DNA of 64,000 nucleotides from Omphalotus guepiniiformis (Eukaryota; Basidiomycota; Agaricomycetes; Agaricales; Omphalotaceae): positions 62,001 through 126,000 of the forward strand of contig JAQOOI010000063.1 in the NCBI GenBank assembly GCA_028554645.1. The letters run 5' to 3'. Positions 1 to 12,504 of the stretch are shown here, in pieces. A program made the translations under genes and the position numbers. Below the pieces are notes generated by a model that saw only the letters and a program-made list of their open reading frames with translations, did no database searches and was not told where the DNA came from. Numbering within the stretch: position 1 is the first letter of the stretch; each line of letters opens with the position of its first letter.

Positions 1-2291
1 TTTGGAGGCATTTGCTAATCCAACTAGTCCTCTATATGAACGTTCGGGAGCTAGATTGCGGGACTGTATACGCGTTCTGATCGACTTGACAATTTCTATA
101 CCCGAGGTAAACCTTGACCCTGCTACTTCGTCCTCTTTGTCCTGATTAATCGTTCCTCGAAAGCTTGCGACAAACGTCTTCACGAAATACATCTGGAACG
201 AAGTTGGGAAACTGGAGAGTAGTGTCGTAGAGATTATCTTCGATGAAATGATTCGGGCAGCCACTGATGGTGGGATTGGCACCCACCGCTGTGAGATCAT
301 GACGCATACAATCACAGCCATTTCCTCCATTCACGTCCGAGGGCGATTATTTGCCAAACTACGCAAGGTGAGTCAAAACCAATTTGACTTCGTTATCAGG
401 CTATTGACATGTTTTTATCACAGGCAATCATCAAGGCTTCTCCCCGCTTAATGAGGGTGCCTGCAAACAGCTCTGGATGGACTGAAGTTTCTACTTTGAT
501 ACGAATCACGCTAGTAGCCGGTTCTGACGCTCGTCAGCCTGTGCACGATCAGCTCTATGTTCCCGAAATTGCGCACATAGTCACTCTTATTGCCGGCGTT
601 GGATCTACCCTTGTACGCAAGTCGGTGTATGGCATCGTCGTCAACTTGCTTCAATCGTTATATTTCGCGCGAGTAGAGGAAGGACCTGCTCCTGAAATGT
701 TGCAGCTGATCACCGACTGCACTACGCAAGAAGAAATTCTTCAATTGTTTGGCCTAATTCGCCCAACCAATACAAGCGAGTACTCGAGCTATGATCCTCC
801 AAACGACAAGGCGGTTCTTGGCATGCAAGAGCGGCTCACAGCACTGCTTGTCCGAATTCTTGACGTATCAGCTGGGACCAAAGGTTAAATTTTTCATTAT
901 TGTGATCTTCAGTCTACTTATGCCCTGTTCGCATGTAGGTCAATTGAATGTCTGGAAGGCTCGATGGATGAGTCTTGCGACTGCTTCCGCATTCCAATAT
1001 TCGTCTATGATTCAAATGCGCTCGTTCACGGCGCTTGGAGCACTGGCGACTTCCGATGTCGACGATGATTTCATGTACCAGATGCTCATGGCTTTCAGAA
1101 CAGCACTAGCACAACCCGAAGTGTCTGACATCACGGCCTTGGTTAGCATGTTGCGCTGCGTCACAAAGGTCATTCCAGGTTTACCAGCTGACTCTCGACA
1201 TGTCCCACAACTCTTTTGGTTGGGTGTTGCCTTCCTGCAGTCAAGCCATATCGCATTCTTCGAGGATGCAGCTGGACTAGTAGTTTTGACGATGCGGGTA
1301 ATGGAGAAGCGTGGTATGTTCGCAAACAGCACTGTACCGTTGAGGCTTCTGGAAGCGCGATCGTCAATTGAGGAACCTGCTCAGCAGTTCGATAGCACCT
1401 TACAGCTTTCCTATGATTCGAACTTCTCGTTTTGTCTCGCTGCTGTCATTTTCAAGGGAATACGGCACAGCGGGCTCAGAGAGTCAGCAGAGGAAGCATT
1501 GCGAACTTTGCTTGGTGTGACTGTCCGGGTATCCAAGTCGCAACACGATCTTGCGAACGGGTACTCCGATGATGTACTTGATCCAGATGCGCTTGGGTAT
1601 TTCCTCGCTCTTCTCTCGTTCTCGACGACGAACTCGGAATATCGCCGGCTGCTCAAGGAGTGTGATGTTGATGAATCTATGTTGCCGGATGAAGATTCTA
1701 CTGTAGTTGATGAAAGCTCGGGAGTTCCTCCAATTTCGATCGATCTTCTGGGTATCAACGATCACAATACAGCACTGCTAACGACTTCATTCATCAGCGT
1801 CATGCTGTCGACTGCTCAAGGAGACGATGCTGAGTCCGAAATCCTGTATAGTATCCTCGCCGATATCGCCATGTCGTATCCCGAAACGATTCAGATGGCA
1901 TACGTGGTATACTGCTTTTACCGGGCAAAGGAACTGACGATGCTTCTATAGATACGAAAGCTTGCAAGACAGAATCAAAGATATCTTCGCTAACTCTTCC
2001 AACCCCTCTATCATCCATTATGTCTCGACCATCATCCGGGTCGCCTTGGATGACAACTTCCGCAATCCTCTCAGTCCGCGAATCGGTTTACTTCGCGGTT
2101 CTTCATCGACCTTGAACACAACAGATGAAGCCTCGTCCGTTCATGGACCAGGCCGCCCACACTTGAAAGCTCTTGAAGAGCAAGGCATGCAGGGTCTCGC
2201 CAAGAACTTCCAGTTCCTTCCAGCTAATAACGCGGCTGCTGGCAAGGTGCTGATATTGATTTCTAATTTGGTTGCTCTCATCGTATCTTAG
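1..2291 (+). CDS. NF1/IRA: Neurofibromin/IRA-type Ras GTPase-activating protein, C-terminal part (5' end outside window)
   Basis: The family stimulates GTP hydrolysis by Ras and so switches off Ras-cAMP signalling. Only the region after the GAP and SEC14-PH domains is present. Visible exons are about 2-106, 164-367, 424-883 and from 939 onward; each join keeps the frame, and the first intron has a CTGATTAAT branch site. The protein contains the family block RSFTALGALATSDVDDDFM followed by YQMLMAFRTAL, matching the conserved C-terminal segment of human neurofibromin, and an upstream LVRKSVYGIVVN block that also fits. The exon join near 1,900-1,965 could not be fixed: the best frame resumes at a YESLQDRIKDIF-like segment. 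The stop is also uncertain, because 2,248-2,291 (CTAAT branch, TCTTAG end) could be a further intron rather than coding. Family identity is firm; the last 400 bases of structure are not. Confidence 0.85.
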
Positions 2292-2688
2292 AATCGCGTT
2301 CTGTGCTCTTGCTGGTTTACTATGTCATGGTATATTCTCGATACACTACTGCACAATCTATTCCATTATCTGCATGTCATCACTACAATTACTATTAGGA
2401 TTGCTATCCCTGCATACTTATACACTTAGCTCTATTGTATCAACTTTTGTACGTTGTCCTGTCCTCCTCTAAATGTAAGTAATTATTGCTCTGCTGTCGT
2501 TATAGCCATATGCTAAAGATACTAAGTAATTCGAGAAACATGTTGCCTGTTTGGGCGAGCCGAAGCGCGATTGTATATTGTCTTTGACCCTATTTCTGAC
2601 CTTCACACTCACTTGAAACTGTCCATTGATTTATTACTTTCCCTCCTCTGCTACGCAACACGTTCGTTACCTTTCTTGAGCTGCAAAA
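2292..2688. other. Intergenic, 3' end of neurofibromin gene and upstream region of the next gene
   Basis: AT-rich sequence with no supported gene. If the possible last intron of the upstream gene is real, a short coding tail could continue to about 2,440. The last 100 bases are pyrimidine-rich (many CTTTCCCTCCTC-type runs), typical of a fungal 5' leader before the ATG at 2689. Confidence 0.4.
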
Positions 2689-5600
2689 ATGCTGGGTGTC
2701 GACTCTCGCCCTATCACACCGGAGTCTCCTTTGGCAAATAGTCTTTACGATGCCACAAGTAATATTGATGATTTGACCATCGCTCTAACCAATTTCTCGA
2801 GAGTTCCTTCGCCGGAACCATCATCTTTGCTCACCTGCTGCTGTGGAAAGGATGATTGCGAGAATTTCCGAGCATGGCAAGCCAGGAAGTCACGTTTAGA
2901 GAGTCGACTGATCCTCAGTGCTGGTGAGTCGCAGGTCATTCAGGGACTTCTTTGTTGGCTGACGATTATTGAAGAGGTTGGCCAAGCTCTATTGCAGCGG
3001 CACGAGGCCTACGTGCGTCGACATGAGGTATGCGAAGTTCAACCAAGAGAATGGCAAGCTATATTAACCCGGCACCTCGAAAGGATCTTACCAATTATGG
3101 AGAGTCTACTACCAACGAAGACGTAGATACTCGAGTATCTGATTTACTTAAGGAGAAGAACACATTAGAAAAGGTACGATACATTCGTTTCCGCCGATTC
3201 CCTACTGACATTTCCTTGTAGCGCCTCACACAAGCTCTGGTGAATAACGAGGTAACAGAGGTGTCATCGAAAACCCTATTACAGGAGCTTCAAGAAGCAA
3301 GGACTACAATATCACGTCTTTCAGCGAACCATGCCAAGTCGGTCGGATGGGAAACGCGATTATCGGTAGCGACGAAGGAGAGGGATGATATGCAACAAGA
3401 GCGAGATTTCGAGTCACAGAGGGCGAGATTAGCAGAATCAAGGTTTGCGGCTCTAAAAGACAAGACCTGTGCGTTGTCTTGTTGCTTTCGAATCACGTCC
3501 AATTGACCTCGTTTTAGCGAAACTTCAGGCCGAGGTGCGACGCCTGCAAAATGAACTCGAAGAGAAGCGTCAACACCGGTTAGAATCTTCTGAGTCCATA
3601 ATACAAGATGCACGATCTAGCATCCAGAAGTTGCACGCAACGGTCAGTTCGCTGAACTCTTTCAAATCATCAGTCTGCTCACAGTCATTCCAGATTGGAT
3701 CTCCCTCCACATCGGCGGACGATACGGAAATCACGAATGTGCTGGAATCGCTGGTCGACGACAACGAAGGTCTGAAGCAGGACAACAGGGAGCTGCAGAC
3801 TCTGCTGGCAGAGTCAAGGGACGATCTATATGCTCTGCAGCAGGAATTAGAGGAGCAGCGTGCAATGAACATGAACCCTCCACGCTCTCGAGCAAGCACC
3901 CCTCTTTCTCCGCATTTCATTCGGCATCATCATTCTGGAAGTGTGCCATCATCTTTACTAAAAGACCAACTGGTGCGTATTGTCGAGATATGAACGTTCA
4001 TATTATTGATCATAAATCTCCTTCTAGTCGCCTGTGATGAGACGACGTAATTCAAGTTTGGAGAGGAGAGGTCACCGAACGTTCGAGCCTCTCACACCTG
4101 AGACCGTCGACCGTGACTTGCCTCAATCTCCAACGGATACCGAATCCAAACGCTCTTTCATTCAACCTCATCCCCGCGTTGTCGCGCCTATTCCTGTGTC
4201 TCCCTTTCAAATCGAGTTTGATGATGCTAGTTCCGTCCCGCCCTCCTCTCCCGAGAAGACAAGGACTCATAGGCCTCTTTACCTTCTGACACGTTCTCGC
4301 GGTGTCCAGACCGATGCAATACCTGGATTGCTGTCGCCCTCACCTGGACCTACTTCTCCTTCTCCTTCATCTCAATCTCAACCCCTCAACCTCGCGCCCT
4401 CTCCACACGATGCCCGCTCTGAATCGTCTTCCTTCTCTGAATCTACCTCCTCCAATGTAGGCATTTTGGTTGAACGCGCCACGTCTCTCCTCACGCGCAT
4501 GACCCATGCTGACGCGCTCACGTTGACCAACCGACTCAAAAGACAGCACCTTCGCGGTGCTGACGTCGGGCACTTGTCGCGTAGCACTGTTAGTAATATC
4601 ATCGCAGACGTTTCTGGTTTACGAATCCAGTTTCGGCATTTATTAGAGGACGAGAAACTTGTTACGATGTGTACAAGGAAAGACATGAGGGCCTTGATCA
4701 AGCTGCTTAAGGATGCTTTTGTTGAGATGGGTGGTATGAGGGTGACATTGAACGATGTCATTCTCGATCCATCCATCGCACCAAAAGTGAGCGAACTGGC
4801 TTTAGACCCGGCTAAAGCAGAAGCAGAAAAGGCGCGTGCAAGTGCCGTGTCTGCCGTGGCTCCGGCTGGTAGATGGATAGCGCCAATTTCGAAGCTGTTT
4901 GGTGCGCCTACTGCAGGACGTGTGGATACCTCTGCAAGTGGGTCGGCTGCGGCCGCTGCACTTGGGGGTCTGGTAAGGTCGACAAGTGGTCGGGGTAGCA
5001 GTCGCCCGCCACGTTTTGTGCCCAAGTTAGGCCCAGCTCTGTCTGCTTCTGCGACGACTGTGAATGTAGAGTTCTCTGGTGCTGGAGTAGGGCGAGCTGT
5101 CACCAGTGCATCGACTCAACCTGCATCTCATCTAGGCTTAGATAGCGACAGAAAAGTCTCTGACATTCCTGGCATTCCCTCTTCATCTACTTCTGGCGTA
5201 ATGGGTATTTTTGCTGGTGCCCCACGATCATTTGAGCCTGATCCATGGGTTGTTGTGCCGAAGGGTCCCCGCCGTGTGCAGTCCACCCTCCAGCCTGGGG
5301 GCACAGTCACGCCTACCGCATTTCTTAGACAAAACTCGTTGGGCGTAGCGACTAATTCAATGTCGCGAAACGTTGATGCGGTCATTGATCACAATGTTCG
5401 GTCTTCACGCGTTGGCAATGTGCTCGAGGAAGATGAGGAACCGGACGATGTAGGACCACTGTTGCAGCGAACTCTTCGAAGGAGGGGGCTTTCTGACTCG
5501 TCAATACATTCAACTTTCATGAATCAGGAAGAGTCGATGACGTCTGATGTTGCGATGCCCACTGAACCACAATGGCCCTCTAGAGCGTCTGTCCTTCAAG

Positions 5601-5908
5601 CTCTTAGCAGAAGAGTAACTAGTTTCAAAATGGCTGCTTCTGGCGCGACGTCGGAATCAGGACCTTCATCGACAGAGAGGTCACACAGTGATGATAAAGA
5701 GGTTGGAGGCGGTAAATCAGGGTTCAGCCTCATACCCGATTTTTCTTCGTGGGCGGCTGGCGCGGCTTTGGATTCAGGACCAGGACCAGGGTCTCTTATG
5801 GTGGTTGGAAGTCCAAGGGATGAGTCTTCGATGCTACATCCAAGGCGAGCGATGCACAGAGATTTGGGAAGTCAGGGTGGATCTGTGTATGGGCGAGATT
5901 ATTATTGA
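2689..5908 (+). CDS. Coiled-coil, low-complexity protein of unknown function
   Basis: Five exons (2689-3027, 3084-3173, 3222-3468, 3518-3972, 4028-5908) join in frame to 1003 residues; every intron has GT and AG ends. Residues about 40-70 hold a Cys-rich patch (LLTCCCGKDDCENF). Residues about 115-340 are heptad-like and rich in Glu, Gln, Arg and Leu, predicted coiled coil. The middle is Ser/Pro-rich. A conserved-looking helical block follows (RATSLLTRMTHADALTLTNR through DMRALIKLLKDAFVEMGGMR, roughly residues 525-620). The C-terminal third is Ser/Gly-rich and probably disordered. No enzymatic motif, signal peptide or membrane span was seen. The layout suggests a structural or cytoskeletal adaptor, but that is inference. 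The family is not recognised. Confidence 0.8.
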
Positions 5909-7233
5909 GTAAATATATTGGATTCGGATGCAGTATACTATCTTGGATACAATTCTCCGATTTTCTGCACAGTCAAACACTACCCTACTGTACTTTAGTC
6001 ATTCTAGTCTGGGAATTGTTATCTGTATTGTACATATACATAGCTTTTCATACCTTGCAATAGCTCAATTTAGGTTTCAATATCCAATTTTCAAATATTC
6101 AAGTAGTGACAAAGTGTCAATTCATTAGAACCCCGCGTATCCGGGGTAGAAGTTGTACCACCATCATCCAGTCATCATCCATGGGTCAATTCACAGCTCC
6201 GACAATTGAGTTTCCTCCTCTTTATGAAAAATCTCCTTTTCATTGTTCTTCGGCGATTTTCTGTTCGATGGATGTTATCATCTCCGATATCTCTTAGATC
6301 TCTAGGTGATATCGAGCGAGGTACTTGATTTCCAGAACCACCAATGTCACATTTCACTGAGTAATACCTATACAGCAACGCCGATGGGCATACTACTACT
6401 ATTCCGACCCTTGACATCGCCGGTCAGCCCGATACTATGTATCTCTTCGTGGAGTGCAGCATCATGATCTATACCTTTCATTGAGCTGGAAGATTGCTCG
6501 ACGGTCACATAGCGGCTTTATGGGAGAATATTTCCTAGAAGATGGTTCAGATCACAACTCAAGGGACCTTTCGTCAGAAGCTGAAGGATTCAGCACTGAA
6601 CCACAGCCGAAGATCATATTAACTCTTTACTGCGTTAGGGATGTCGGATTGTGGAGAAAGGCGGTCTTTTCAGGTCTTTGCTGCGTGCCACAGTAGGCCA
6701 CAGTACATACCGTATATGCGTATTTCATACGTATAATACGGTAAGCACGCCCGTACTATTAGTTCCGCAACCCCAACCTGTCTTTTGGCTTATGATTGAC
6801 CCTGCTTTCCAATCAGGCTGTTGGCATAGCGCACAAAGTTCAAAGTGCCAGTTATGAAACACACCCGGTCTTCCCACCTAAAACGTGCCTTACCCTGACC
6901 GACGACGCATTCATTGCTACTTTGCTCCTCTCAGCTTAGGTGTATTATATAGGTTCGTTCTCACACTTGCTAGCTTTGAATTCGCTAACGATGAACTGAG
7001 CAGATATGAAATCACCTCATGACTAGCATGACATTGTACTAGCTCTGTGTAGAACGTCCAAAGCCTCACTTTTATCAAATTGAAGCCATCTATTTGTCGA
7101 AATTATTACATCCAGGTGGCCGTCTGTCCAAAGTATCCTAGCAAAAAAGGTATTATCTGCCAAGAGCGTAAATGCAGTTATAAAAACAACATGTATCTTT
7201 CGTCCATTAATCGATATCTCCTCCTCCTTCGCA
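5909..7233. other. Long intergenic region without a recognisable gene
   Basis: No reading frame here resembles a known family or keeps length across plausible introns. The region is AT-rich with mixed short open frames. The last 100 bases form the promoter of the sulfotransferase-like gene. Confidence 0.5.
7179..7186 (+). promoter_or_regulatory. TATA box of the first sulfotransferase-like gene
   Basis: TATAAAAA lies about 50 bases before the ATG at 7234. It is a good match to a core TATA element at a distance that implies a very short 5' leader. Prediction from sequence only. Confidence 0.4.
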
Positions 7234-8347
7234 ATGACTAACTCCAACCACCTGCGTGTCTTGGTGTACTCAGTTCCTCGTAGCCGGTCTCATATGCTTT
7301 TCAAACTGCTAGGGAGCCATCCCGCTTTCGCTACAACACAGTATCCAATGGAATTGGCGTTTGCAGCAGGACCGGAACGTCAGATTGCAGGCGAATGGCT
7401 TCCTAGTGCACTCAATTTCCCCAAGGAAGATGCTGTAGGCTTCACCTACCAAGCAAAGCTTGACGACTTTCAAAATTTCATAGCGAAAGCAGAATCTGAG
7501 GTAGGGCGTCTCATCAGGTGCTTGGACTGTTAACAATTGAAACTGTTGACTTCAGGGTAAAATACCTATTACCAAAGAACACATGATTTTCATTATCAAA
7601 CCTGACATTCTCGATGCGGACGGGTACCCTAAAAGACATCCCCTCCCAGTCATTGCCGACCGCATGCTAGACAACATTCGAGAACGCGATTTGGGAAACG
7701 GTGTTGAAGGGAAGACTGAAGGGGTTCAGATACCCAACATCACCGTTTTCCCTGATCGTTTCTTCAGCACTCTGTGCCCTCTTATCCTCATACGCCACCC
7801 CGCTCGTTCCCTTCCGTCCCTTTACCGAGCCAGCAAAGGTATAGCGCTGGGTGTTTCCGACCCAGATTTTAGGCTGTTCGCCGATTCATACAAATACCAG
7901 CGACAGATATTCGATTCATGGAAGAGCGCGGTTAGAGATGATGCTGAATGGCCGATCGTACTCGACGGAGACATCATCGTCTGCGATATTGAGAAGCATA
8001 TGAAGAAGCTATGTGCGAAATTAAAGGTTGACCCCGCCCTGATCCAGTACTCTTGGAAACGAACGGATCAGGTGGTATTGGCTGAAGGAGTAACGGCCGC
8101 CTATTTGAAAGAGATTCAAAGTTCGACTGGCGTCAATAAAACTCCCGTACGTATTTCGGTTGTTTTTGCATTTTGCAGTCCATCAGGATTAACGTTCTTG
8201 ATACAGAACGCTGAGAAGGCACCCGATATTGCAGAGGAATTTGAGAAGTGGACCTCAGAATGGGACGAAGAAACTGCGAAGCAGCTGAAGAGTTACGTTG
8301 AGTCCTCGATGAAAGACTACGAGTATCTGCTTCAGTTTCATATGTAA
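7234..8347 (+). CDS. Sulfotransferase-like P-loop protein, copy 1
   Basis: Three exons (7234-7500, 7556-8146, 8207-8347) give 332 residues. The N terminus has beta-strand then P-loop, VLVYSVPRSRSHMLFKLLG, in the place of the 5'-phosphosulfate-binding loop of sulfotransferases. A second block, LILIRHPARSLPSLYRAS, matches the RxP/3'-phosphate-binding region. The C terminus ends in an acidic amphipathic helix. This is the fungal family often annotated as P-loop NTP hydrolase or sulfotransferase. Whether it transfers sulfate is unknown, since the canonical PKSGTTW loop is replaced by PRSRSH. The second intron is 60 bases with no in-frame stop, so its retention would only insert 20 residues. A diverged paralogue follows 610 bases downstream on the same strand. 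Confidence 0.8.
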
Positions 8348-8956
8348 TTATGTCATGGAAGGAATCACCTACCCAAGGACTCGAGTAACGCAGACCTCTT
8401 CTTCGAGTGATTGTAAAATATGACGATCAGATTCAGTGGTTGTTCGAAACCATGATATCGGATAAACATGGCTTGAATCTCTGAACGCATTCAGATAAGC
8501 AAATGAGATAAATCAGATGAGACGGGAGTACGTACATGCACGTATGTCATAGGAACTGTCATAGGGCAATGCTTTTGTGCGAAATCTTGTCGATGGTATT
8601 TGTTCCTATCATGCGCCTAAGCAAGCTGACGAGAGGTAGCGAGAGCTTCGAAATTACCCACCTAGAAGGCCACAAGCGCAGTGAAAGTACATTGTATTCT
8701 CCGCGTATTTTTCGGCGTTGTCTTCCCAGTCCCTCGGTGGATATTAATACATGTCATAAAACAGCCCTGCCGCAGGTGTGATGACAGCAGGTAGTAAATG
8801 GTCCGATAGCGATAAACCCATATCACGACAATTACTGCGCTTCCTATGGGTGTAGATATCATCGGCGGTAAGCCCTTGGGAAAGCTACGCGCTAAAATTT
8901 TCGCAAAGGCTCCAGCGAGCGAATAGAGAGCGACCAAAGCATCGAGTACAATCATC
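8348..8956. other. Spacer between the two sulfotransferase-like genes
   Basis: No supported gene or repeat. It holds the 3' end of copy 1 and the promoter of copy 2, with no clear TATA box near the ATG at 8957. Confidence 0.5.
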
Positions 8957-10095
8957 ATGAACGATGAATCCAAGCCCGAAACTTTGCGTATTTTCCTCTA
9001 TTCGCATCCTCGTACTCGATCAAACTTGTTTATCCGTCTCCTGGAGAGCCAGCCAAAACTCTTGACGATGCAATACCCATGGATGGACGCCTTTGCTTTT
9101 GGACCAGAAAGCCAAGAGATGAGAACGTCAAGGCGGGCTTGGAAACTCGAATCACTAGGGAAGACAGAGGAGGAGTTTGAGGAGGAGTTCAAAGGGGTGA
9201 CGTATCAAGCAGGCTTGGATCAGATGGAGGAATTGATAGCGAAAGCAGAGTCCGAGGTAGGTCTGTTTCATATTGACTTGAAGGGCAATTACATTGTGTA
9301 ATATCGTTACAGGGACGTATACCTGTTATCAAAGAACATGTTTATCATCTCTTGTCATCAAAGACGGTGAACTCATACCTAAGTGTTTCACGAGCAAGTC
9401 GATCGCCACCCACGATAACGGACCGCAAGCTCGATATCAAAGACGACGTCGACACAACCACACCGAGCTTCCCCATACCCAACCCTACTGTCATCCCCGA
9501 TCGGTTATTCGCCACACTGTCTCCCCTCATAACCATTCGTCATCCAGCATACACATTCCCTTCATTCCTACGCGCCGCATCTTCATTCGGAGCCAACGTC
9601 TTCGAGGTCGATTTCCATCTAGCAGCCAGCTACAAATGGCAAAGACTCATCTACGAGTGCTACGCCGCGTATTATCGTAGCATCGACTCAGCCAAAGCTG
9701 GTGTATGGCCTATCGTCATTGACGCTGACAAGTTGGTTGACGACCCCAGGGGGCAGATGACGAAGCTTTGCAGTATAATGGGTATTGACGAGGCAAGTAT
9801 CCATTATACATGGGATTCAAAGAAGCCTATGCAAGATGCAGTTCTTGATGCCTTCTTGGGGGGTCTGATTAGATCCACGGGTGTTGTCAAAGGTTCCGAA
9901 AGTCATAAGATAAATTTCCAGTGATTAAATAAACTCACAATGATCCAGGAAAGTCACGGTAACGAAGTGCCTGCGATGGAAGACTTGACCAAGAAGTGGG
10001 CAGCCGAGTGGAACGAAGACGTCGCGAAAAAGATGAAAGAATTTGTCGAGTCTGCGATGGAAGATTACGAATATCTCCTGCAGTTCAGTCTATGA
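8957..10095 (+). CDS. Sulfotransferase-like P-loop protein, copy 2
   Basis: Paralogue of the gene upstream with the same intron plan. Exon 1 is 8957-9256 and exon 2 starts at 9313. A last exon from about 9949 to 10095 encodes ESHGNEVPAMEDLTKKW and ends in YEYLLQFSL, matching YEYLLQFHM at the end of copy 1. The P-loop reads FLYSHPRTRSNLFIRLLE and the second site ITIRHPAYTFPSFLRAAS. The donor of the last intron is uncertain: no GT near 9,890 gives the right phase, and the best canonical choice removes about four residues relative to copy 1. Either the gene uses an odd donor or this copy has a small lesion. The protein is about 320 residues and is strongly diverged from copy 1, so the duplication is old. 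Confidence 0.75.
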
Positions 10096-10909
10096 TAGCG
10101 TCGTGCAAAGGTAAGTAGCGAATTTGGTGGTAAAGTCTGTAACAAAGCAATGTTCAATCAATATATCGAGTCGATATGCATATATGCGTTGTCCTACTCA
10201 CCGAGCCCATTTTGAATGAGAATTATGAGTCGATAGTGCATACATGAAGGGAGGAAAGGAAGGAAGAACAGAACTAGGGACAAGCTTTACTCGTGTCAGT
10301 ATGGTGCTAGAGGCTCGTCGGATGGCGTTTTTCTACCACGTGATGGCGCTTCAGCATCCAAAACGGCCTCATCCCCAGTTCAATATACCGCAAAATGCGT
10401 TGATATCATTCATGATCAATGTCATTTAAATCATAGACAACATTACAAGGGCACATCAGTAAACGTATACAGGACTAGCTAGTATCAGTAAACAAACATG
10501 AATAGCACGTCGAAAGAAAGAAAAAAGGTAACAATCAGTAAGGGTAACCTAAAAGTACAATTGCCCAAACGAATCAGGCGAAAATACACAAAAAAATCCA
10601 AATCCTTCCTTCCTTCCTTCGAAAGAGTTGATATCATCATGTATGATGGATATATTAGTGGTATTTTGTATCGGAGGTGGGAGGAAGGGAAGAAAGCGGA
10701 AAGGGAAGGTCGTGAAGAAGCAAGGGGTAAGCAAGCAAGAGCGCGCGCATTTGAAAAGCGGGTGGTTGTCCGAGCACGATACTGGTGTATGTAGGATGAT
10801 TTACTCAATCCTTCAAGGGGTAACCAAAAGGGTCGAAGGGGTAACCGGACGAGAGATGGTCGATGAGAAGTTAACATGCGCAAGAAACACAACCCAAAGT
10901 TCAGCTCGC
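10096..10909. other. Intergenic region between convergent genes, with short simple repeats
   Basis: Contains purine-rich stretches (GGAAGGAAGG-type) and a short CCTTCCTTCCTTC run near 10,606. No gene supported. It is the shared 3' space of the sulfotransferase-like gene (+) and the stomatin-like gene (-). Confidence 0.5.
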
Positions 10910-12504
10910 TCATACGTCAGAAACACTGCTCAACAATCCCACCTTTCCAACAGCCCCAAGACCACTCCCCGAGTCACCTCCCTCATTCGCTATCATCGCA
11001 CCCAGCCCCGAACCCGAACCCGAACCAGACGCTCCCTGGTTCGACAACTGATTGGAAACATCACTTTGCAATTGCATAGGCACAAAGATAACTTTGCTGT
11101 TGCCTGACTTCGCCATTTGTTGCACTAGAAGAATATTCAAACGTCAGGTATGAAACGATACCACGAAGGACAAGAACACTCACAAGCTTCCAGCTGTCGA
11201 ATTTGCATAGCAGCAGGAGACGCCAAGATATCAGCAGCCTGTCGCATCAACCTAGCAGCGTCAACTTCTGCCCTGGCAGCGATAACCTTACTCTCTCCAA
11301 TCCTCTTCTGCTGTGCCGCTGAACTCAAGCTAGCCGACACCTCTGGACTAAAGATAATATCCTTGATGAGGATACCCTCGATAGCCACACCCCACTTGTC
11401 CGCAATGTCGCCTACAATCTCAGCTATCTCGAACGCGATGGCTTCACGCTCAGTAACCACGGACTGGACCGCCCGCGCGCCGACGACGTGTCGGAGCGTC
11501 GTCTGAGCTCGTTCGATGAGTGCCTGTCGGAGGTCGGTGATTCCGAAAGCAGCGCGGTAAGGGTTGCAAATCTGGAAGTAGATGACAGAGTCACTATATG
11601 TGAAAAAGTTAAATTTAGTTTCCTTGATAAACACATGACAGGAAAGAAACACACATCTCGACGTTGACATTATCTCGTGTGCTAAAATGATTCATCAGTA
11701 AATATAAGCTTCTTCTTCTACGCAGTGCGAAGCGTCACGTACATGACCATCTGCCTTCCAATAGGGCTGATCTGAATCTTCACATCGACAATGCGAAGTG
11801 ACTCAGTGCAAACATTAACTTGCACGAGACCAGGGTCGACAGACTTGTAGAATTGTCCGAACCTGGAAACCAAACCCACAGAACCTGTGTATATGTTGGC
11901 GTGCGAGAGTTGTCAAGTTTTGATGAGAAAGAATGGTTCGATATAGCGTTCGTGTGAGAATAACATACCTTGCTGGACGTTGCGGAAAGGGTTGGGGCAT
12001 GGGCAGCATGGAACCATTCCGAAGACACCGACGATAGATCCCAGGCCTTGGAGCAAAGATCCGTAAATTCCATGAGTGACCTATAAAGAACCAACATTCA
12101 TGAGCAAGCTTTCAAGCTGTAGGGGTTAAACTCGAGCAGACCTCGCCAGTACCAAGATCCTGAGAGTAAGAGGGCTAATCATACGTGCCTCATTAGCCAC
12201 TGAATCTTTCAAACTATGTTGAAAGAATTACATACCTGCATTTCACTTCGTTTCAACGGTTGCACTTGAATCATGTGCGACTTGGACTGTCCAGCCTGCG
12301 CAGTCTGACGCGCTTTAGAAGTTTCTCCTGGGCCGTCTTCAGTCACTCGAGAACCAATTGAGATTAACATACTGTAGGGAAATGCGGGGTAAACCTCAAA
12401 GACTAAATAAACATACCATGGGGTGCGTCATGGTCAACGACGTTCCTGTTCGACGAATCAGAGGAAGCAGCACGGTCCTTGCGATCGACACCGTTGTAAG
12501 ACAT
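10910..12504 (-). CDS. Stomatin-like SPFH/band 7 membrane protein
   Basis: Stomatins are cholesterol-binding hairpin proteins that oligomerise on the inner face of membranes and scaffold other proteins. Read on the minus strand from the ATG at 12504, exons encode a hydrophilic N terminus (MSYNGVDRKDRAASS), a hydrophobic hairpin with a Cys cluster (YGSLLQGLGSIVGVFGMV then PCCPCPNPF), the start of the SPFH domain (GLVSRFGQFYKSVDPGL), and its core (VGARAVQSVVTEREAIAFEI through GILIKDIIFSPEVSASLSSA). A helical region rich in Ala and Arg (RIGESKVIAARAEVDAARLM) follows, then the family motif QLEALQQMAK. The last exon ends in a Gly/Ser-rich tail. The short exons (one about 33 bases) are typical of basidiomycete stomatins. 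The promoter faces the THYN1-like gene. Confidence 0.88.
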
